A stretch of 64,000 nucleotides of DNA from Meconema thalassinum. Taxonomy: Eukaryota > Arthropoda > Insecta > Orthoptera > Tettigoniidae. Positions 1-11,867 of this stretch are shown here, in pieces (positions within the stretch are counted from its first letter, which is position 1; each line of letters opens with the position of its first letter). The stretch is taken from positions 129,305,572-129,369,571 of the forward strand of contig OX336389.2 of the NCBI GenBank assembly GCA_946902985.2. The letters are read 5' to 3'. A program made the position numbers and the translations under genes. Below the pieces are notes generated by a model that saw only the letters and a program-made list of their open reading frames with translations, was not told where the DNA came from and did no database searches.

Positions 1-64
1 CAATAAAAAAATTGATGACGTTAAAGATTCCATTAAGCAAGAAGTAACTAAGAATATTGTTAGC

Positions 65-673
65 GTGGTCTCAGAGATGCAAGCTAATAACGACAAACGC
101 TTTGAGTCAATAGAGCTAAAACTAGAGAATAATCTGCAAGCGTGCAGAGAATCACAGCGTGAGATTAATGATAGCATAAGCAGTATGTCCATAGAGCTTA
201 AAGACATTCAAAGTCAGAATGAAGCGAATACTAAGCGTCAGCAAGAGCAATTTAATACGTTCACTCAGACCGTGGATCAAAGGCTCGAAGACAGCGACAG
301 AAAATGGAATAAGCGGATGGCAGGCTACGCAAAGGCGGTAGACGAAGCCTTAAGGAAGCAGGATCAGAATATCCTTGACCAATGCAAGGAGATCAATGAA
401 ATAAAAACTTCTGATCAAGAGAATAAGGAAATAATATCAAACTTGAAAAGGCAGGTCGGAAAGGTTCAAAAAGAGTTAGAACAAACTCAGAACGATTTAG
501 CAGTTATTCATAAAAGGCAGGATGAGGACCAGGGAGAAATTACGAAAATAAGGACTGAAATCTCCCATATGCATGGTCACATACAGAAAGAAGTTACAGG
601 CTTTCGAGAAGAATTAGAACTTCGAGAAGGCTTGAAGACTGAAGCCAGCGATAAAACACTTGCCGAGGTATGA
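65..673 (+). pseudogene. gag, N-terminal coiled-coil segment
   Basis: This segment of about 200 residues is rich in E, K, Q, N and R with heptad-like hydrophobic spacing, so it is predicted to be a long coiled coil. It has no catalytic motif. It reads in the same frame as 701-1381, separated only by the TGA at 671-673, so the two were probably one gag frame. The upstream end is uncertain because the true start may lie left of the window; the frame is open upstream to about position 1. An N-terminal coiled coil ahead of the capsid-like region is unusual for Ty3/gypsy gag and may drive particle assembly (inference). Confidence 0.6.
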
Positions 674-700
674 GAAAGTCTAGCGGGGGAAATTACCCAC

Positions 701-1381
701 ATGAAAGAAAGCCTTAAGAATGACAAGGAGAAAGTAATTTCTAAGGCAGAGAAAAACCGGGATGGCTTGGAAAAAATAGAACGAGAGGTATTAGCTCGTT
801 TAGAAAGGGCAGAAAATAGGCACAGCCAAATAGAAACTAGAATGATCGCACAGGAGGAATCCATATTGCGAAATCCTAGATCTAGCGAAGGAAGCATAGA
901 TGAAAACAGGAGAAATAAATGGGCAGATATAGAGATACAGCCCACTCCAAAGAATGCAGCCATGCCAAGTGACAGCCCGTATACCACGCCTGGTATACCT
1001 ATTGCTATGTCTACACCGCATGAAAATGCTATACAAAATCAAATAGTCACTGTTGTGAGGGCTAGTGACGAGAAACCGAAGAAATATTCTGGGAGTAATT
1101 CTAACATGACTCCCAAGTACTGGCTCAAAGAGGTTTCCGAGTACTTGAATGACGCGAAGGTACCGCCAGAGCGAAGGTTGAGAGCTATCGAAAAACTGAC
1201 TGAAGGCGAGTGTGCCTTATGGTTTAGAAGTTTTCGGTACACGTTCGACACCGTTGACGAATTTCGCCAGGCATTTTTAAGCAGGTACTGGAACGCAAGT
1301 ATACAACAGAACCTCAGATTGGACTTGTACTCCAGGCGCTATAGTACTAATAATCCTACGAAGTACGCTGAGTTTTTATAG
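701..1381 (+). pseudogene. gag, capsid-like (retrotransposon gag) segment
   Basis: Residues from about 140 to the end (around PKYWLKEVSEYL, then GECALWFRSF and FRQAFLSRYW) match the pattern of the retrotransposon gag/capsid domain: a helical run, a conserved W in an ALWF-type motif, and an F..xF...Y/W helix. It continues in frame from 65-673. The frame ends at a TAG (1379-1381) in the middle of the domain. The remaining capsid helices continue in another frame from about 1387, so this copy carries both a stop and a frame disruption here. The structural role is assembly of the virus-like particle. Confidence 0.75.
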
Positions 1382-1386
1382 CGCAA

Positions 1387-2085
1387 TTGTGCTGTTTCCG
1401 AGAACTTGACGAAGGACTTAAAGAGTCAGATCTGCGTATAGCGATAGCCAAGCAGTTACCGTATGAAGTACAACGTCTATTAATCTCAGCAAACGCCAAG
1501 ACAGCGACTGACATGGAGGTGGTGCTGAGGCAACTCGATCTCACCACAGTGCAGCACACAAGGCAAAGTCGGAACGTGGAACAAGTCAACATGATTACTA
1601 CACCTACTGAATCGACTAAGGTGCAGACTAAAAGTAAGTCTACTAGCACCGAAACGGAGAAATCAGACTGGCAACGCGAAGGACGGGAAAACCAGAATTG
1701 GAAGCCAGCATACAGAGGAGGATCGAACCGCGGATACCGAGGAAGGAAAGCCTGGAATCAGCGCGGTACCAGAGACCAGCAGCCTGATAACAGAAGAAAT
1801 TACGGCCGAAATGGGAATAACCAAGGATGGAGATCCCAAGAACAGAGACGCGGGTTCGATGAAGAAGCGGAAGAACGCTATCACGCATCATTAAGATACA
1901 TGGAAGAGCGTGGAGACGACCATAGAAAATCGCAAGTGCATTGGGATGAAGCGATTAAGAATAGAAGGTCACCCGACATCTATAAAAATGATGACGCTGC
2001 CAAGAGTCTGGGACTTCAGCAGTACGAAGACAGACAAAAGAACTCCACAAAGAATGGAGCAATGGAAAAAAACCATCAAAATTAA
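1387..2085 (+). pseudogene. gag, capsid C-terminus and basic nucleocapsid-like region
   Basis: The first ~60 residues (DLRIAIAKQLPYEVQRLL, then a VLRQLD segment) look like the last capsid helices of Ty3/gypsy gag. The next ~100 residues are very rich in R, G, N and Q with RGG-like and RGYRG-like clusters, and are probably an RNA-binding nucleocapsid substitute. No CCHC zinc knuckle (C-x2-C-x4-H-x4-C) is visible. The frame runs to a TAA at 2083-2085, with the A-rich slippery site at 2067-2073 just upstream. The first codon listed is TTG and is not a real start; the segment should be read as a continuation of the capsid after a frame disruption. Confidence 0.7.
2067..2073 (+). promoter_or_regulatory. 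-1 ribosomal frameshift slippery heptamer (gag-pol)
   Basis: The heptamer A AAA AAC is in the gag phase needed for simultaneous slippage (GAA AAA AAC). Shifting -1 here enters the frame of the protease region, which is open from 2070 to 2972 without a stop. Gag itself terminates 10 bases further on. This is the arrangement of retroviral -1 frameshift sites. I did not identify a downstream pseudoknot by eye. Confidence 0.75.
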
Positions 2086-2123
2086 ATGACCAAATAAGAG
2101 AGATAAACGCAGGATGGAATACA

Positions 2124-2972
2124 GTGAATGTGGTTAACTGGATTGCCAAACCTGAGGAACTTATTGAAGACCTAGATGAAGGGACGATCAATGTGAGAAG
2201 GGAACTACCCATTATTATTGTAAACATCGCAGGCATGAAGATAAGAAGTCTTCTAGATACAGGCTCAACGGTATATCTAATAACCCAGGCGTTATATAAT
2301 GAAATCCAAAGTAAAATCCACGTATTGAAAATACCTATTTCAAGCGTGAAGATAAAAGGCGTGATACCAGATAAAGTTATGATATGCAGATACCAAGTAT
2401 TTTTAGATTTGCAGATAGGGAACTCTACATTCTCACAGAGCTTCCTACTTGTGAATAAGCTGCCTTTTAACGTTATTGTCGGCATGGATTTCATAAGAGA
2501 ATATAAGGTCATAATAGATCTCTCGCATGACACTGTTATGTTTCGCGCAAGTGAGGGAAAGGAAGATTTAGAGCTCTCGTTAAAGCACAATGAAACGAGA
2601 CCAGAAGAGTACGTATGGCATACATACGGAGACATGACTGGGGATGCAGTATTGACAACAGAAGACATCGAGGAAGAGTTGGCAACACTGGCCGCAGACA
2701 TTGAAAAGGACCTCGAACCACAATTTGAAGAATGTCTGGGAGAAAAGATAGAGGAAGCTAAAATTGGTCCAGAGCATAAGCAAATGCTAAGGGAACTGCT
2801 ATTTGAATACAAAGGAGTCTTCGATTCGAGACCTGGCTGGATCAAGAATTTCCAATATGCGTTCCAAGTTAGTGACTGGACACCATTCAGACAGAAGCCG
2901 TATCCTGTAGCCGAGAAACATTATTTAAAGGTCAAGGAAGCAATAGATGCTAGAGGCAGGCGTCATTGTTAA
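2124..2972 (+). pseudogene. pol, aspartic protease plus N-terminal edge of reverse transcriptase
   Basis: The retropepsin active site is seen as LLDTGSTVYLI, with D-T-G-S at residues ~45-48. A flap/hydrophobic element, FNVIVGMDFI, follows about 80 residues later, as in Ty3/gypsy proteases. The C-terminal part contains the RT lead-in (QKPYPVAEKHYLKVKEAI). The frame ends at a TAA (2970-2972) just where RT motif 1 should continue; the continuation is found in another frame from about 2947. That overlap lies inside a conserved domain and has no slippery signature, so I read it as a mutation of this copy. The frame is open upstream to 2070, so the nominal start at 2124 (GTG) is probably not used. 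Confidence 0.85.
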
Positions 2973-5745
2973 GACGGCCACACCTTATGTCAGCCCACTG
3001 GTAGTTGTACCTAAACAGGACGGAAGTGTAAGGATATGCCTGGACCTGCGGAATTTGAATTCCAAGGTCATACCAGAGTTTGACAAAGTGCCGCCCATCA
3101 AGGAGGTCCTCAGGAGGTTCAAAGGAAAGAATGTTTTCTCAAATCTTGACCTGACAGCAAGCTTTCACCATCTTGCTCTGGAGGAGAAAACAAGCTTATT
3201 AACTGGGTTTTTATTCGATCAGCATACATATTCATTCGTACGCTTGCCATTTGGATTGAAAACAGCGGGTTCAGCGTTGATACGAGCGCTTGATCGGAAC
3301 CTGTCTGAAGAAGTAAAAGCAACAACCATATGCTATGTAGATGATATACTACTGACATCTGAAACAGTCGAAGAACACATCAGAGACCTACGCAAGCTGT
3401 TGAATGACTTAAGTCAGGCTAATAAGGTCAATATAAAGAAATCTAACTTTGGTCAGAGAGAAGTTAAATTCCTAGGCCATGTAATAGATGCACAAGGAGT
3501 TAGGCCTAATCCGGGAAAATTGGAGGTTATTAAACATTTCCCGAGACCAACGAAGGTAAAGAACGTCAGGCAATATCTAGGCGTTATTGGATTATTTTCA
3601 AGCCATTGCCCGAAGTATACCGAGACCGTAGCACCACTCCAAGATTTAATGAAGAAAGGAGGAAGGTGGCGTTGGACGGAAAAATGCGAGGAATCCTTCG
3701 TGAAATCTAAACAGATGCTTTTAGATTACGTTAAATTGGGATATCCAGACTTCACCCAGAAATTTATTATCCAGATTGACGCATCATTTATAGGCATTGG
3801 AGCGATGCTCTATCAGGAGAATGTGGACAGGACAGAGGAGAACACTTACATTGCATTCATAAGCAGAAGGTTGAAACCTAATGAAAAGAATTATACGGTC
3901 ACGGAGATCGAATTACTCGCAATACTGTATGCCTTACAGTATTGGAGAAAGCTAATTTATGGCTTCAGAATTATATTAAGAACGGACCATAAAGCCCTAA
4001 CATTCCTGTTGAAAACCGACTTGTCGAGTCAAAGACTGACGAGGTGGTCCCTGTATATACAGCAATTTCAAGTGGAAATCGAGTATTGCCCGGGGAAGGA
4101 CAATATCATAACTGACTTGCTAAGCAGATACCCGACAGCTGATGAAGAGGAAGCTCTAGCTATCGAGATAGAAGATAGAGACCAGAAGACCTTAGATGAT
4201 CTAAGGAATATCACCGTTTTTCAACGTGAAGATCCCTGGATACGGATGATGATAAATTACTTCGAGGGAAAGCTTGTCAGAGGAACCCCGATGTATGTTG
4301 AAGCTGAGGCGCTATCAGCGGAGTATCTATGGTTTAACCAGATGCTACACAAATGGAGCGATACAGACCACACTCGACCCAGGATTGTTATAACACCAGC
4401 ATTGCAGAGAAGGCTATTATGGTTAGCACACAGAGCTTTGGGCCACCCTGGCGTAGACGAAACTGTTGCCCTGCTGAAAGAAGCATTTATTTTGCCAAAA
4501 CTTAGAGATACAGTCAGGAATACAATCAGGACATGTGATATTTGCCAACGAGTAAAGCCTAACTCGTACTTAATGAGGCAAAAACCTATACCACTCTTGC
4601 CAAAGAAGCCATGTCAGCTTCTGGCATTGGACAATTTTGGGCCGCTTCCGAGAGCTAGAAGAGGAAATAGACACATCCTAGTTGCACTAGACGTGTTTTC
4701 TAAAATGGTAGTCCTATGTCCAATTCAGAAAACCAGTACGAAACAGGTACTTAAGAGGCTGAAGGAAAGAATCATTCCTATACTAGGGCAGCCGGAGAAC
4801 ATATTATCTGATCATGGGAGCTGTTTTACCAGCGTAGAAATTCGCAGGGAGTTGGAAAATCTGGGAATAAGACAGATTTTGTCCACAGTTCGACACCCGG
4901 AGTCGAATTCCGCTGAAAGAGTGATGAGGGAACTGCAAAAGTACATGAAGATATACTGCTCTACAGAAAACTGGAAAAGGATGGATGTACTAGAGATTAT
5001 TGAGTATTGTATTAACAATACAGTGCACGAAGCGACAGGAGAAGTGCCAGTGAGCCTACATCTTGATAGAAGACCAGAGAGGCCATGGAATAACGTCATT
5101 CGGACACCTGTAGATGCACAGCCTGGACGCGAGTTGAGGATCCAGAGAACATTCGAGTATCTCAAGAAACAAGCGGACAGACGACAGCGAAGAAATAGGA
5201 GGAAACGCTACCACAGACCACTACTCGTTGGGGAGTACGTCTTATTGAAAAAACCAGCTAGTTCAGATCCAGAGAGCAGGAAATACAAGAAATTTCAGCA
5301 TAACTATCACGGACCCTACCTGATTATAAGGGACTTGCAAAATAATGCATACCGAATCAGAGATGAAGAGACAGGTAGAGAAGTTGTTGTAAATGCAGCT
5401 AATTTAAAGTTATATAGTCTGCCAGAGGATTATGATACGAGAGAAGATCAAGCCATGCACACCCAAATGGACGGGGAGTCATTATATATGCACGTACGGA
5501 GTCCTGAGAGAAGCTCGCAGACCCAGGAAGAAAGAAAGCGAGGCGACCAGCTCGCAGACCCAGGGGAAACGAGGGGTGAATGCAGCTGTCGGTTGAAAGA
5601 ATTTTACGACCAGTTGTGCGAGGCCGCTGCAGAACTCCAAGAAATGAATGAACGACTAAGGGAGCAAAACAAGAGAACACGAGACGGCAGACATAGTGGA
5701 GTGGGGAAACGAGACATCCCATTGCCGAGAGCACTGACCGCTTAA
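2947..5745 (+). pseudogene. pol, reverse transcriptase - RNase H - integrase
   Basis: This is a 932-residue open segment. RT: the LDL motif with Asp at ~68, LPFGL at ~100-104 and the catalytic YVDD at ~130-133. RNase H: QIDAS (Asp ~278), TEIELLAIL (Glu ~320-322), RTDHKAL (Asp ~347) and ITDLLSR (Asp ~390). Integrase: zinc-binding His ~495 and ~500 with Cys ~530 and ~533, then the catalytic triad at ~562 (LALDNFG), ~622 (LSDHG) and ~657 (NSAERVM). A GPY-type module (YHGPYLIIR) lies near residue 790-800. The C-terminus ends in a charged, coiled-coil-like tail; no chromodomain is recognised. All catalytic residues are present. The N-terminal start of RT lies in the preceding frame, so the segment is not expressed as one protein in this copy. 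Confidence 0.93.
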
Positions 5746-8460
5746 AGTAAATAGCATGGAGTCAATGCCATCTGAAGGCCCGAAAAATTCACTTGTGAAA
5801 TGAATTTTCCGAGCTTAGCGAGGGAAACATGTGCCCAATGGGACACGGCAGACTGGCATCGAACTTGGGTCTTATCAGAGAAGACAAGGCCCATGATTAT
5901 GCCTAGAGTCGAACCATTGATCTCTGAGGGGGAACAGCTACAGGGAACCCGAAGAGCAATGAGTTATATAATGACATATAATATAGCATGATTTCACGGC
6001 TAGAATGTGAATATCATAGCTGTTTAATGTGAATATTGTAAGAAAATGTAGGTATATGTACGTTTTGGAAGCATAGAAGCATGAAAGCAAGCCAGCTTGA
6101 CAGTTTACTAATCGCAGCCAGCGGATGGGCGGAGATTCGTGACGCCGAAGGAACTTATTTCGTCTGGTCCGCCAAGACAGCTCGAAATTAATGACTCTGG
6201 GGTTCACCCGTAGACAACGTTTGAGACTGGAGAGGGGGTAATTGTCCACGGAAATTAATTGATTGCAGCCAATTGGAGCATCGAAATGGAGTAAAATGTA
6301 CACCCAGGTGAATATATTCTAGGAGAGATAATTTAGGAGTGGTTTCACGCCTAAATTAAAGCCTATATCTCTAAATAAGCCTGTGAACACAGAGCCTACG
6401 CGTGAGAGGAATGATTTGGAGACCCACACGAGGGGATTTACCATGGTGGCGTCATGACGCTATGGAAGAAGGCAATTAATTGTAATTAATTGGCCGAAGC
6501 GATCGCTTGCACGCGAGTGATTATGGGACTTTCACACCTAGATAAACGAGGTGTATACGTCATTTTGAATGGAAATGCATTATTTCAAGAAAGGAGTCGC
6601 ACCCGTATGTCCTGTGGACTACGTTTTACGAGAAACCTTTATATAGGGGGAGCAGCGCAGACAAGCCAGTTCGTCTTTAGTTGCTCTCCAGTTCTTCTCC
6701 AGTTCGTCTTGAATCAACACGTAACTAATACGCTGCCAGAAAGTGCGCGAAATGTTAGAGTATCGACACTCATGTAAATTTGAAGAACAATGGAATCGCA
6801 TCATACAGCTTCTTAATAGTAATCATGAATAGCGTAAGATTTAATCTACAGCAGATATTTATCCATTATCATACGCAAATATAAGTTCGCTACAGCGTAG
6901 GAATAAATTAGGATGTTTTTGGACATTGACATTTGGACCACAATTAGGGGAGCCTGGAAGGCATCACCAATAAACTTGACAGTGAACTGAACAGTATTGA
7001 AGGTGACGAGAATCGATCGCACGCACACGCAGATAGACTTTCACGGCGACCAGCGGTTGTCGTAGCTGCATCGCATCTCTGAGGTCAGGCGTTAGTAGGA
7101 GTCCAATTAAGGATCAACCTGTGAAATAGTGCGAGGAATGTATATACGATTTATTACAGTGATTTCAAAAGTGTTTATGTGTATTGTGTTATAATATGTA
7201 TTGTGTTAAAATGAGAAAAGCCAGTGATAAAAATATTATTACCATGTGTCGTGTGAAATATAGCATGATGGCTTAGACCAAGCATCATGGTAGGCGCGTG
7301 GCTGGCATGCTGGAATAATCCAGCGAAAATGAAAAGTGAGTACAAATTCAAAATGCTAATGTAATTAGATAGTTCACCATACAACGAAGCATCATTTAAG
7401 ACTAAGATGTAACAGTCACTTATGTACGAGCTTTCACCACTCGTATTTTGATAGAGTATGGCTTGGAAGGTGATTTGTTTAGGGCCATTCAGGCCTAAGA
7501 TAGTGATGAATGTAACGGTAACGTTAAATTATTAATAATAATAATAATAATCTGGTGTCGGTAACAGTAATAAGTAAAGTATTAGGCGTGTCAGGCCTAG
7601 AGAACGTACAAAGTGTGTCATGTCTAATGTAAAGATACTGTATTTTTGTAAACAGTAAGAAAGTTACGTAAAATCTATCGAGATATGAGAATTTTTCAGT
7701 GTCAGTGAATAATTGAATGAATATTTGATATGGTCAATTCTTAGGAGTGTATTTGAGAACCATTAAAGTAATGTATGCCAGTAATTTTATACTTGTTTTT
7801 GGAGCTATTTAAAGCTTTGGCTTAAGAGTAATTGCAGAGAGGACGTGAGTGCTTTAATGATTGAATCATCTATGAGAAGTATTGTTTGAGCCGCATACAG
7901 CGGGCAAGTAACGTAGAATCAAGTGATTTACGTCCATAAAGTTGTGGGGACCACGCTAACATAGCTTGCACGTTAGGTGAAAGGTTGGCTAATCTACGAG
8001 ATAGTATTGCCGTTGGAACATACTTATATTATTCGCAGCGGATTGGAACGGAGCTTGTCTGTATCCATCGCTTGTAGGAATATTGCCACGAGGGATGTTC
8101 TTCGAGACCCCGTGAGCTCATGTATTAATTGATCTGCCCTGAGAGGAGAATCATGTTCGTCGTATAGGAAACGCAGATTTCCTTATTATTGTAGGTAGCT
8201 GCTGATGAGAAATCTTGTATTCTCAATCGTGATGCGCGCACGAAGCCACTAGTAATCGCCACAGAACGGCAAGGCTATTACAGGATCCATCCCCAGCCAT
8301 GAATGTTACGTAGGAGCCGAGTTGAGCCCATTACACTATGAATATAGGTGTTAAATAATTAGAATGATTCAATTACTAGAGACAACACTCAGGGTAACTC
8401 CATTGTACTGCATATTGTAAATAAAGATGACCTTGCTAGCAGCCAGAGGGGCGTGATGAA
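5746..8460 (+). mobile_element. 3' noncoding region and probable 3' LTR of the Ty3/gypsy element
   Basis: No gene is recognised here. A TATA box at 6640-6646 on the same strand, AATAAA signals at about 6902, 6969 and 8409, and the position after pol suggest that a promoter-bearing LTR lies in this stretch. Purine-rich runs that could be the polypurine tract occur near 5923-5933 and 6226-6238. The LTR ends cannot be fixed, because the 5' LTR is outside the window and cannot be compared. The right edge (8460) is a guess placed after the last polyadenylation-like signal. Confidence 0.45.
6640..6646 (+). promoter_or_regulatory. TATA box of the putative 3' LTR
   Basis: A TATATAG sequence after CTT is followed about 25-35 bases later by CAGTTC/CTTTAGTTG sequences that resemble an arthropod initiator. 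It lies about 0.9 kb after pol on the same strand, as expected for the U3/R boundary of an LTR. Activity is inferred only. Confidence 0.45.
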
Positions 8461-9439
8461 TAGACCACGAGGACGGCAGCCATCTTGCGCGGCCAGCTGG
8501 AACTAATTTTATTGCCTGCTTGAAAGGGAGGTCTGTTGACCTGCTCCCTTTATTTTAGAAGCATAGTGGGACACTGAAGAATCTCGATATTTCGAAATGT
8601 AATTAAGATATGATTGTTGTGATGATGCCAATTGATTTAAATGATGTGTTTCAACACACATAGCTTGTTGGATCATTGTGATCGGATAATATTTGGCCCA
8701 GTTATTCTCTGAGGAGGAACGCTGCACCAAATAATTATAGGCATCTTTTTAAAGTGCATTTTTGCCCAGATCACACTAATTTATGCAAACGGGTAGATGA
8801 TTTCAATGACATGATACGGTTGTAACGATAATAATTTCGACCTGACCCAGAAAATCGTTGTATGGTGAAACTATAAACATTTTTATCCATGTGTATTTTG
8901 GAAGGGAAAACGTACCACTTTTAGCGTTTCATATTGATGGGAAAAAGAAGACGATTCACGCGACACAACACTTGTTAAGTAAGGCATAAGATAATGAATT
9001 TATGTTAATGAAAGTAAATGCCCGTGAGAAGGGGTTAATGTTTAATTATTACAGAATTAATGCCATAAAAATTGATATGACTTTTGTGTTGTGATACTCC
9101 AGTTTATGTTAAATTGTGCCACATGAAGAACACTATGGACGCTCGTAGATGTCTGAAAATATCAATGATAGGATGCTAGAAATATATTTGAGTGCAGTGA
9201 AGCACTAATTGATAAGAGACTCACAAATAACCTTGATTTTCACTGTGGGAAGTAAATGTAAATTATCCTTTGCTTGTATTTTTGTTGTATAGCCATGAAT
9301 TTATATAATTAAATGTTGTATTTAGGAATATATTGTTTCTTTCATGTAGAGTAGTTACCTGACAGACTCAAATCCTGAGCATGTGGTCGTATGGTGGGCA
9401 GGAACGTCCCATACCTCGAAAGACCGTGAGTTAGCTGGG
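8461..9439. other. AT-rich DNA, nothing recognised
   Basis: No coding region or repeat family is recognised. It may still include part of the LTR or flanking host DNA. Confidence 0.4.
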
Positions 9440-10787
9440 ATACGAACACATGTTCCATATGATGACAATTGGGTACAATACAGACGCACTTATGGCTAAA
9501 TTGCAATCCTTCCATCTTAGCCCCGTTGCTGTCAAATTATTCGCCTCTCATATTCATAACCGACAACGTGTACTCTTTAATGAAAACAGAACTGAGTGGA
9601 AGTTCAAAATAAATGGAGTACCTCAGGGTTCAATTCTCGGTCCCCTTATATTCATTTTATATCTGAACGACATCTTATCGAAACAGGAAAACTGCAACTA
9701 ACATCTATATGCAGATCACCTTCAGATATATTGCCACACAAAAGTAAATGGTATAGATGCGGCAATTGAAAATATGAATCTAAATTTAAAGTGGATCAGT
9801 AGCTATGCAGCTGAAAATTCTCTGCCATCAACCCAATTAAAACACATGCTATCATAATAGGACAGACTAAATTGCTTTTCCATTTACACACTAGACCACT
9901 TTCCTTAATTCAAGTTAATGGTGTTGCTATCCCGTTCTCTAAATCGGGAAAAGTCTTGGAGTCACACTAAATGAAACACTGAATTGGGATGAGCACGTTA
10001 CTATTACATGCAGGAAAACTTACTCATCACTTCACCCACTTAATATTCGTCCAAACCTTGATACTCCCTATATTTTACTACTGCGATTTTGTATTAGTAG
10101 ATGCTAACGGAGTGCAAAACAAGAAACTTCTGAGAGTTTTAAATTCCTGCATTAGTTTTATTTTCTCCTTAAAATTTTCCTCACGCGCGTCTCATTTTTA
10201 TGCTCTACTTTCCTAGTTAAAAGTAGAACAACAATGAAACCTGCACATATGTACAGTCATCTATCGACTTCTCAATGAAAGTACAACTCACTAGCTCTCT
10301 TGTAATTTTCGTTATCATTCTGCCTTTGATGATCGTCACACGCGATCTGCATCTATAATTTATTGTAATTCCTCTACATCATTCATCTGCCATCAGTAAC
10401 TTATTCCTCGTGTTGGGAACTGGAATTTGGAATAATTGTCCCCGTGACGTTAGAAATTGTACATCCCTAACAACTATCAAACATGCATGTAAACATTAAC
10501 TCTTGAATTCGTAGGCCAACTATAACAATTTGTGTATGAATGTGAGAGTGAATGATCATAGTAAAATGTTGTTAAAACTCCAAGTATTGTTATTACTGTA
10601 TGTAATTTGTATAGCTTAGTTAGTACCACGCAGTTGCCAATTTAATTGTAGTATTTAAGTATTCCTAGTATATAAGTTTGGTAGGTAAAGAATAGCATAT
10701 ACTGTATATATTGATGTAAGTTGCATTGTGTGTGGTTAAGAGAGGGCCTAAAGCCCTAATTTCGCCTCAATGACTGCACCAATAAAT
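9440..10787 (+). mobile_element. 5'-truncated non-LTR retrotransposon (LINE), 3' half
   Basis: A reverse-transcriptase fragment is followed by a 3' UTR ending around 10,741-10,787 with a small GGGCCTAAAGCCC hairpin and an AATAAAT-type tail. The tail continues after the inserted hairpin element as AATAAATAAATAAATAAAA (10,850-10,868). The 5' end lies inside the RT domain, typical of 5'-truncated LINE copies. Confidence 0.8.
9450..10216 (+). pseudogene. LINE reverse transcriptase fragment (decayed)
   Basis: The first 84 residues carry the RT motif NGVPQGSILGPLIFILYLND, characteristic of Jockey/CR1/I-type LINE reverse transcriptases. A stop follows (~9700). In the next stretch the catalytic YADD is changed to YADH (9705-9725), so the second catalytic Asp is lost. 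Downstream fragments in shifted frames (around 9770-10,150) still show thumb-like sequence (GVTLNETLNWDEHV). The copy is multiply frameshifted and cannot be active. The family is assigned from the motif style; clade not resolved. Confidence 0.82.
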
Positions 10788-10846
10788 ATGATGATGATGA
10801 TGATAATTGTTGTTTTAAGGGGCCTAACATCGAGGTTATCGGCCCC
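10788..10846 (-). mobile_element. 59-bp hairpin mini-retroposon inserted in the LINE tail
   Basis: On the minus strand this reads as a GGGGCC...GGCCCC hairpin (with TAAC/GTTA in the stem), then TTAAAACAACAATTAT and a CAT-repeat tail. It is flanked by the direct repeat ACCAATAAAT at 10,778-10,787 and 10,847-10,856, and it interrupts the AAAT tail of the LINE. Similar units occur at 16,296, 17,158, 31,074, 40,703 and 50,455. The 5' end coincides with the base of the hairpin. Confidence 0.75.
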
Positions 10847-11204
10847 ACCAATAAATAAATAAATAAAATAGATAATTTATTATTATTATTATTACTATTA
10901 TTATAATTATTATTACCGTGTTATTATCATAATTATTATATACTATTTGATTTAATGGTGCTCGGATACTTGGTGAGGGTGGTGTTCACTGTGTCAAAAT
11001 AGTTTAGAACGCCCGCGCGTAGAGCATGTATGAACTTGAATAACGTCCCGGACTACGGATCACATAATTATGTTAGCATGCATATGCTATATAAAGTTTA
11101 TCCGACAGTAAAAATATTTAACTGGAACATTTTCAACCCTGAAAGATAGGTTAGGAAACATATTCTATTTTCAAAAGAAATAACAATTGTAAAGTTTTAA
11201 ATAA

Positions 11205-11300
11205 CTTTTTCAGTGTTGCCTGTACAAAGTAAAAACTGTTAGTTGCTACTCTTCAGTTGGTCAATACGATTTTTTCCAAGAATAATAAATGGGTAAATAT
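11205..11300 (+). repeat. Dispersed repeat copy (shared with 51,565 and 54,790)
   Basis: The stretch CTTTTTCAGTGTTGCC, a linker, then CTCTTCAGTTGGTCAATACG matches the sequence found inverted at 54,790-54,895 and partly at 51,565-51,625. Family unknown. Confidence 0.6.
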
Positions 11301-11867
11301 ACTGTAACCTTTTGTCGGTGGTACTGTATAGACTTGAATTTAGGGGCGAAATAATATAAAATCAAAAATAAGCTCAATCGGTCACTCGGGTCGTGCCGGG
11401 TTAAAATTTGGCAATCACGTTTGCCATTAATTCAAGTCTGGGGATTATCAGAACTACTAAAATAAAGACACATACACTTGGGTGGATTTATAAATAAGAA
11501 AAATGAATTTAATATCAGAAATACTGAAAAGAACAAAATTATAAAACTATATTAGTATAACTTACAACATCTTCAAAACAAAGAATCTGGTCTCACACAC
11601 GACCACAACTTTCCACACAGTCATTGATATCCACGTCTAACAATATTTACTTGACCAATCTTTACTCAAGTTTCCAATATTTACTTAACTTGGACACTGT
11701 GAAATTGATTCTGCCAATACTTATTTGGACCATCACCAATTCTAAGAATTAGCCAAAAAGATCGTTTAGCTTATTTTAAAATTTTAACTCTTTCTAAAAT
11801 TATAATTGTTTTAACTTATTGTTAATAACTGAATCTTTTACAAACTTTAATTGTAAATTGAGTATTA
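11301..11867. other. AT-rich DNA, nothing recognised
   Basis: I see no gene or known repeat here. Confidence 0.4.

Larger units (their letters stand above)
1..5745 (+). mobile_element. Ty3/gypsy-type LTR retrotransposon, internal region (5' LTR outside window)
   Basis: The order gag, protease, RT, RNase H, integrase on one strand is the Ty3/gypsy arrangement. The 5' LTR and primer binding site lie left of the window. No envelope-like reading frame follows pol. The copy is broken: a stop codon at 671-673, another at 1379-1381 followed by a frame change within gag, and a frame change inside the N-terminal part of RT near 2947-2972. The gag-to-pol change at 2067-2073 is different, because it coincides with a correctly phased slippery heptamer and is probably natural. 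The element is therefore a decayed but fairly recent copy, since long frames such as the 932-residue pol segment remain open. Confidence 0.93.

Noticed and set aside
5746..8460. Envelope gene of an errantivirus-like element
   Set aside because: No frame longer than about 120 residues and no signal peptide, cleavage site or membrane segment is visible after pol.
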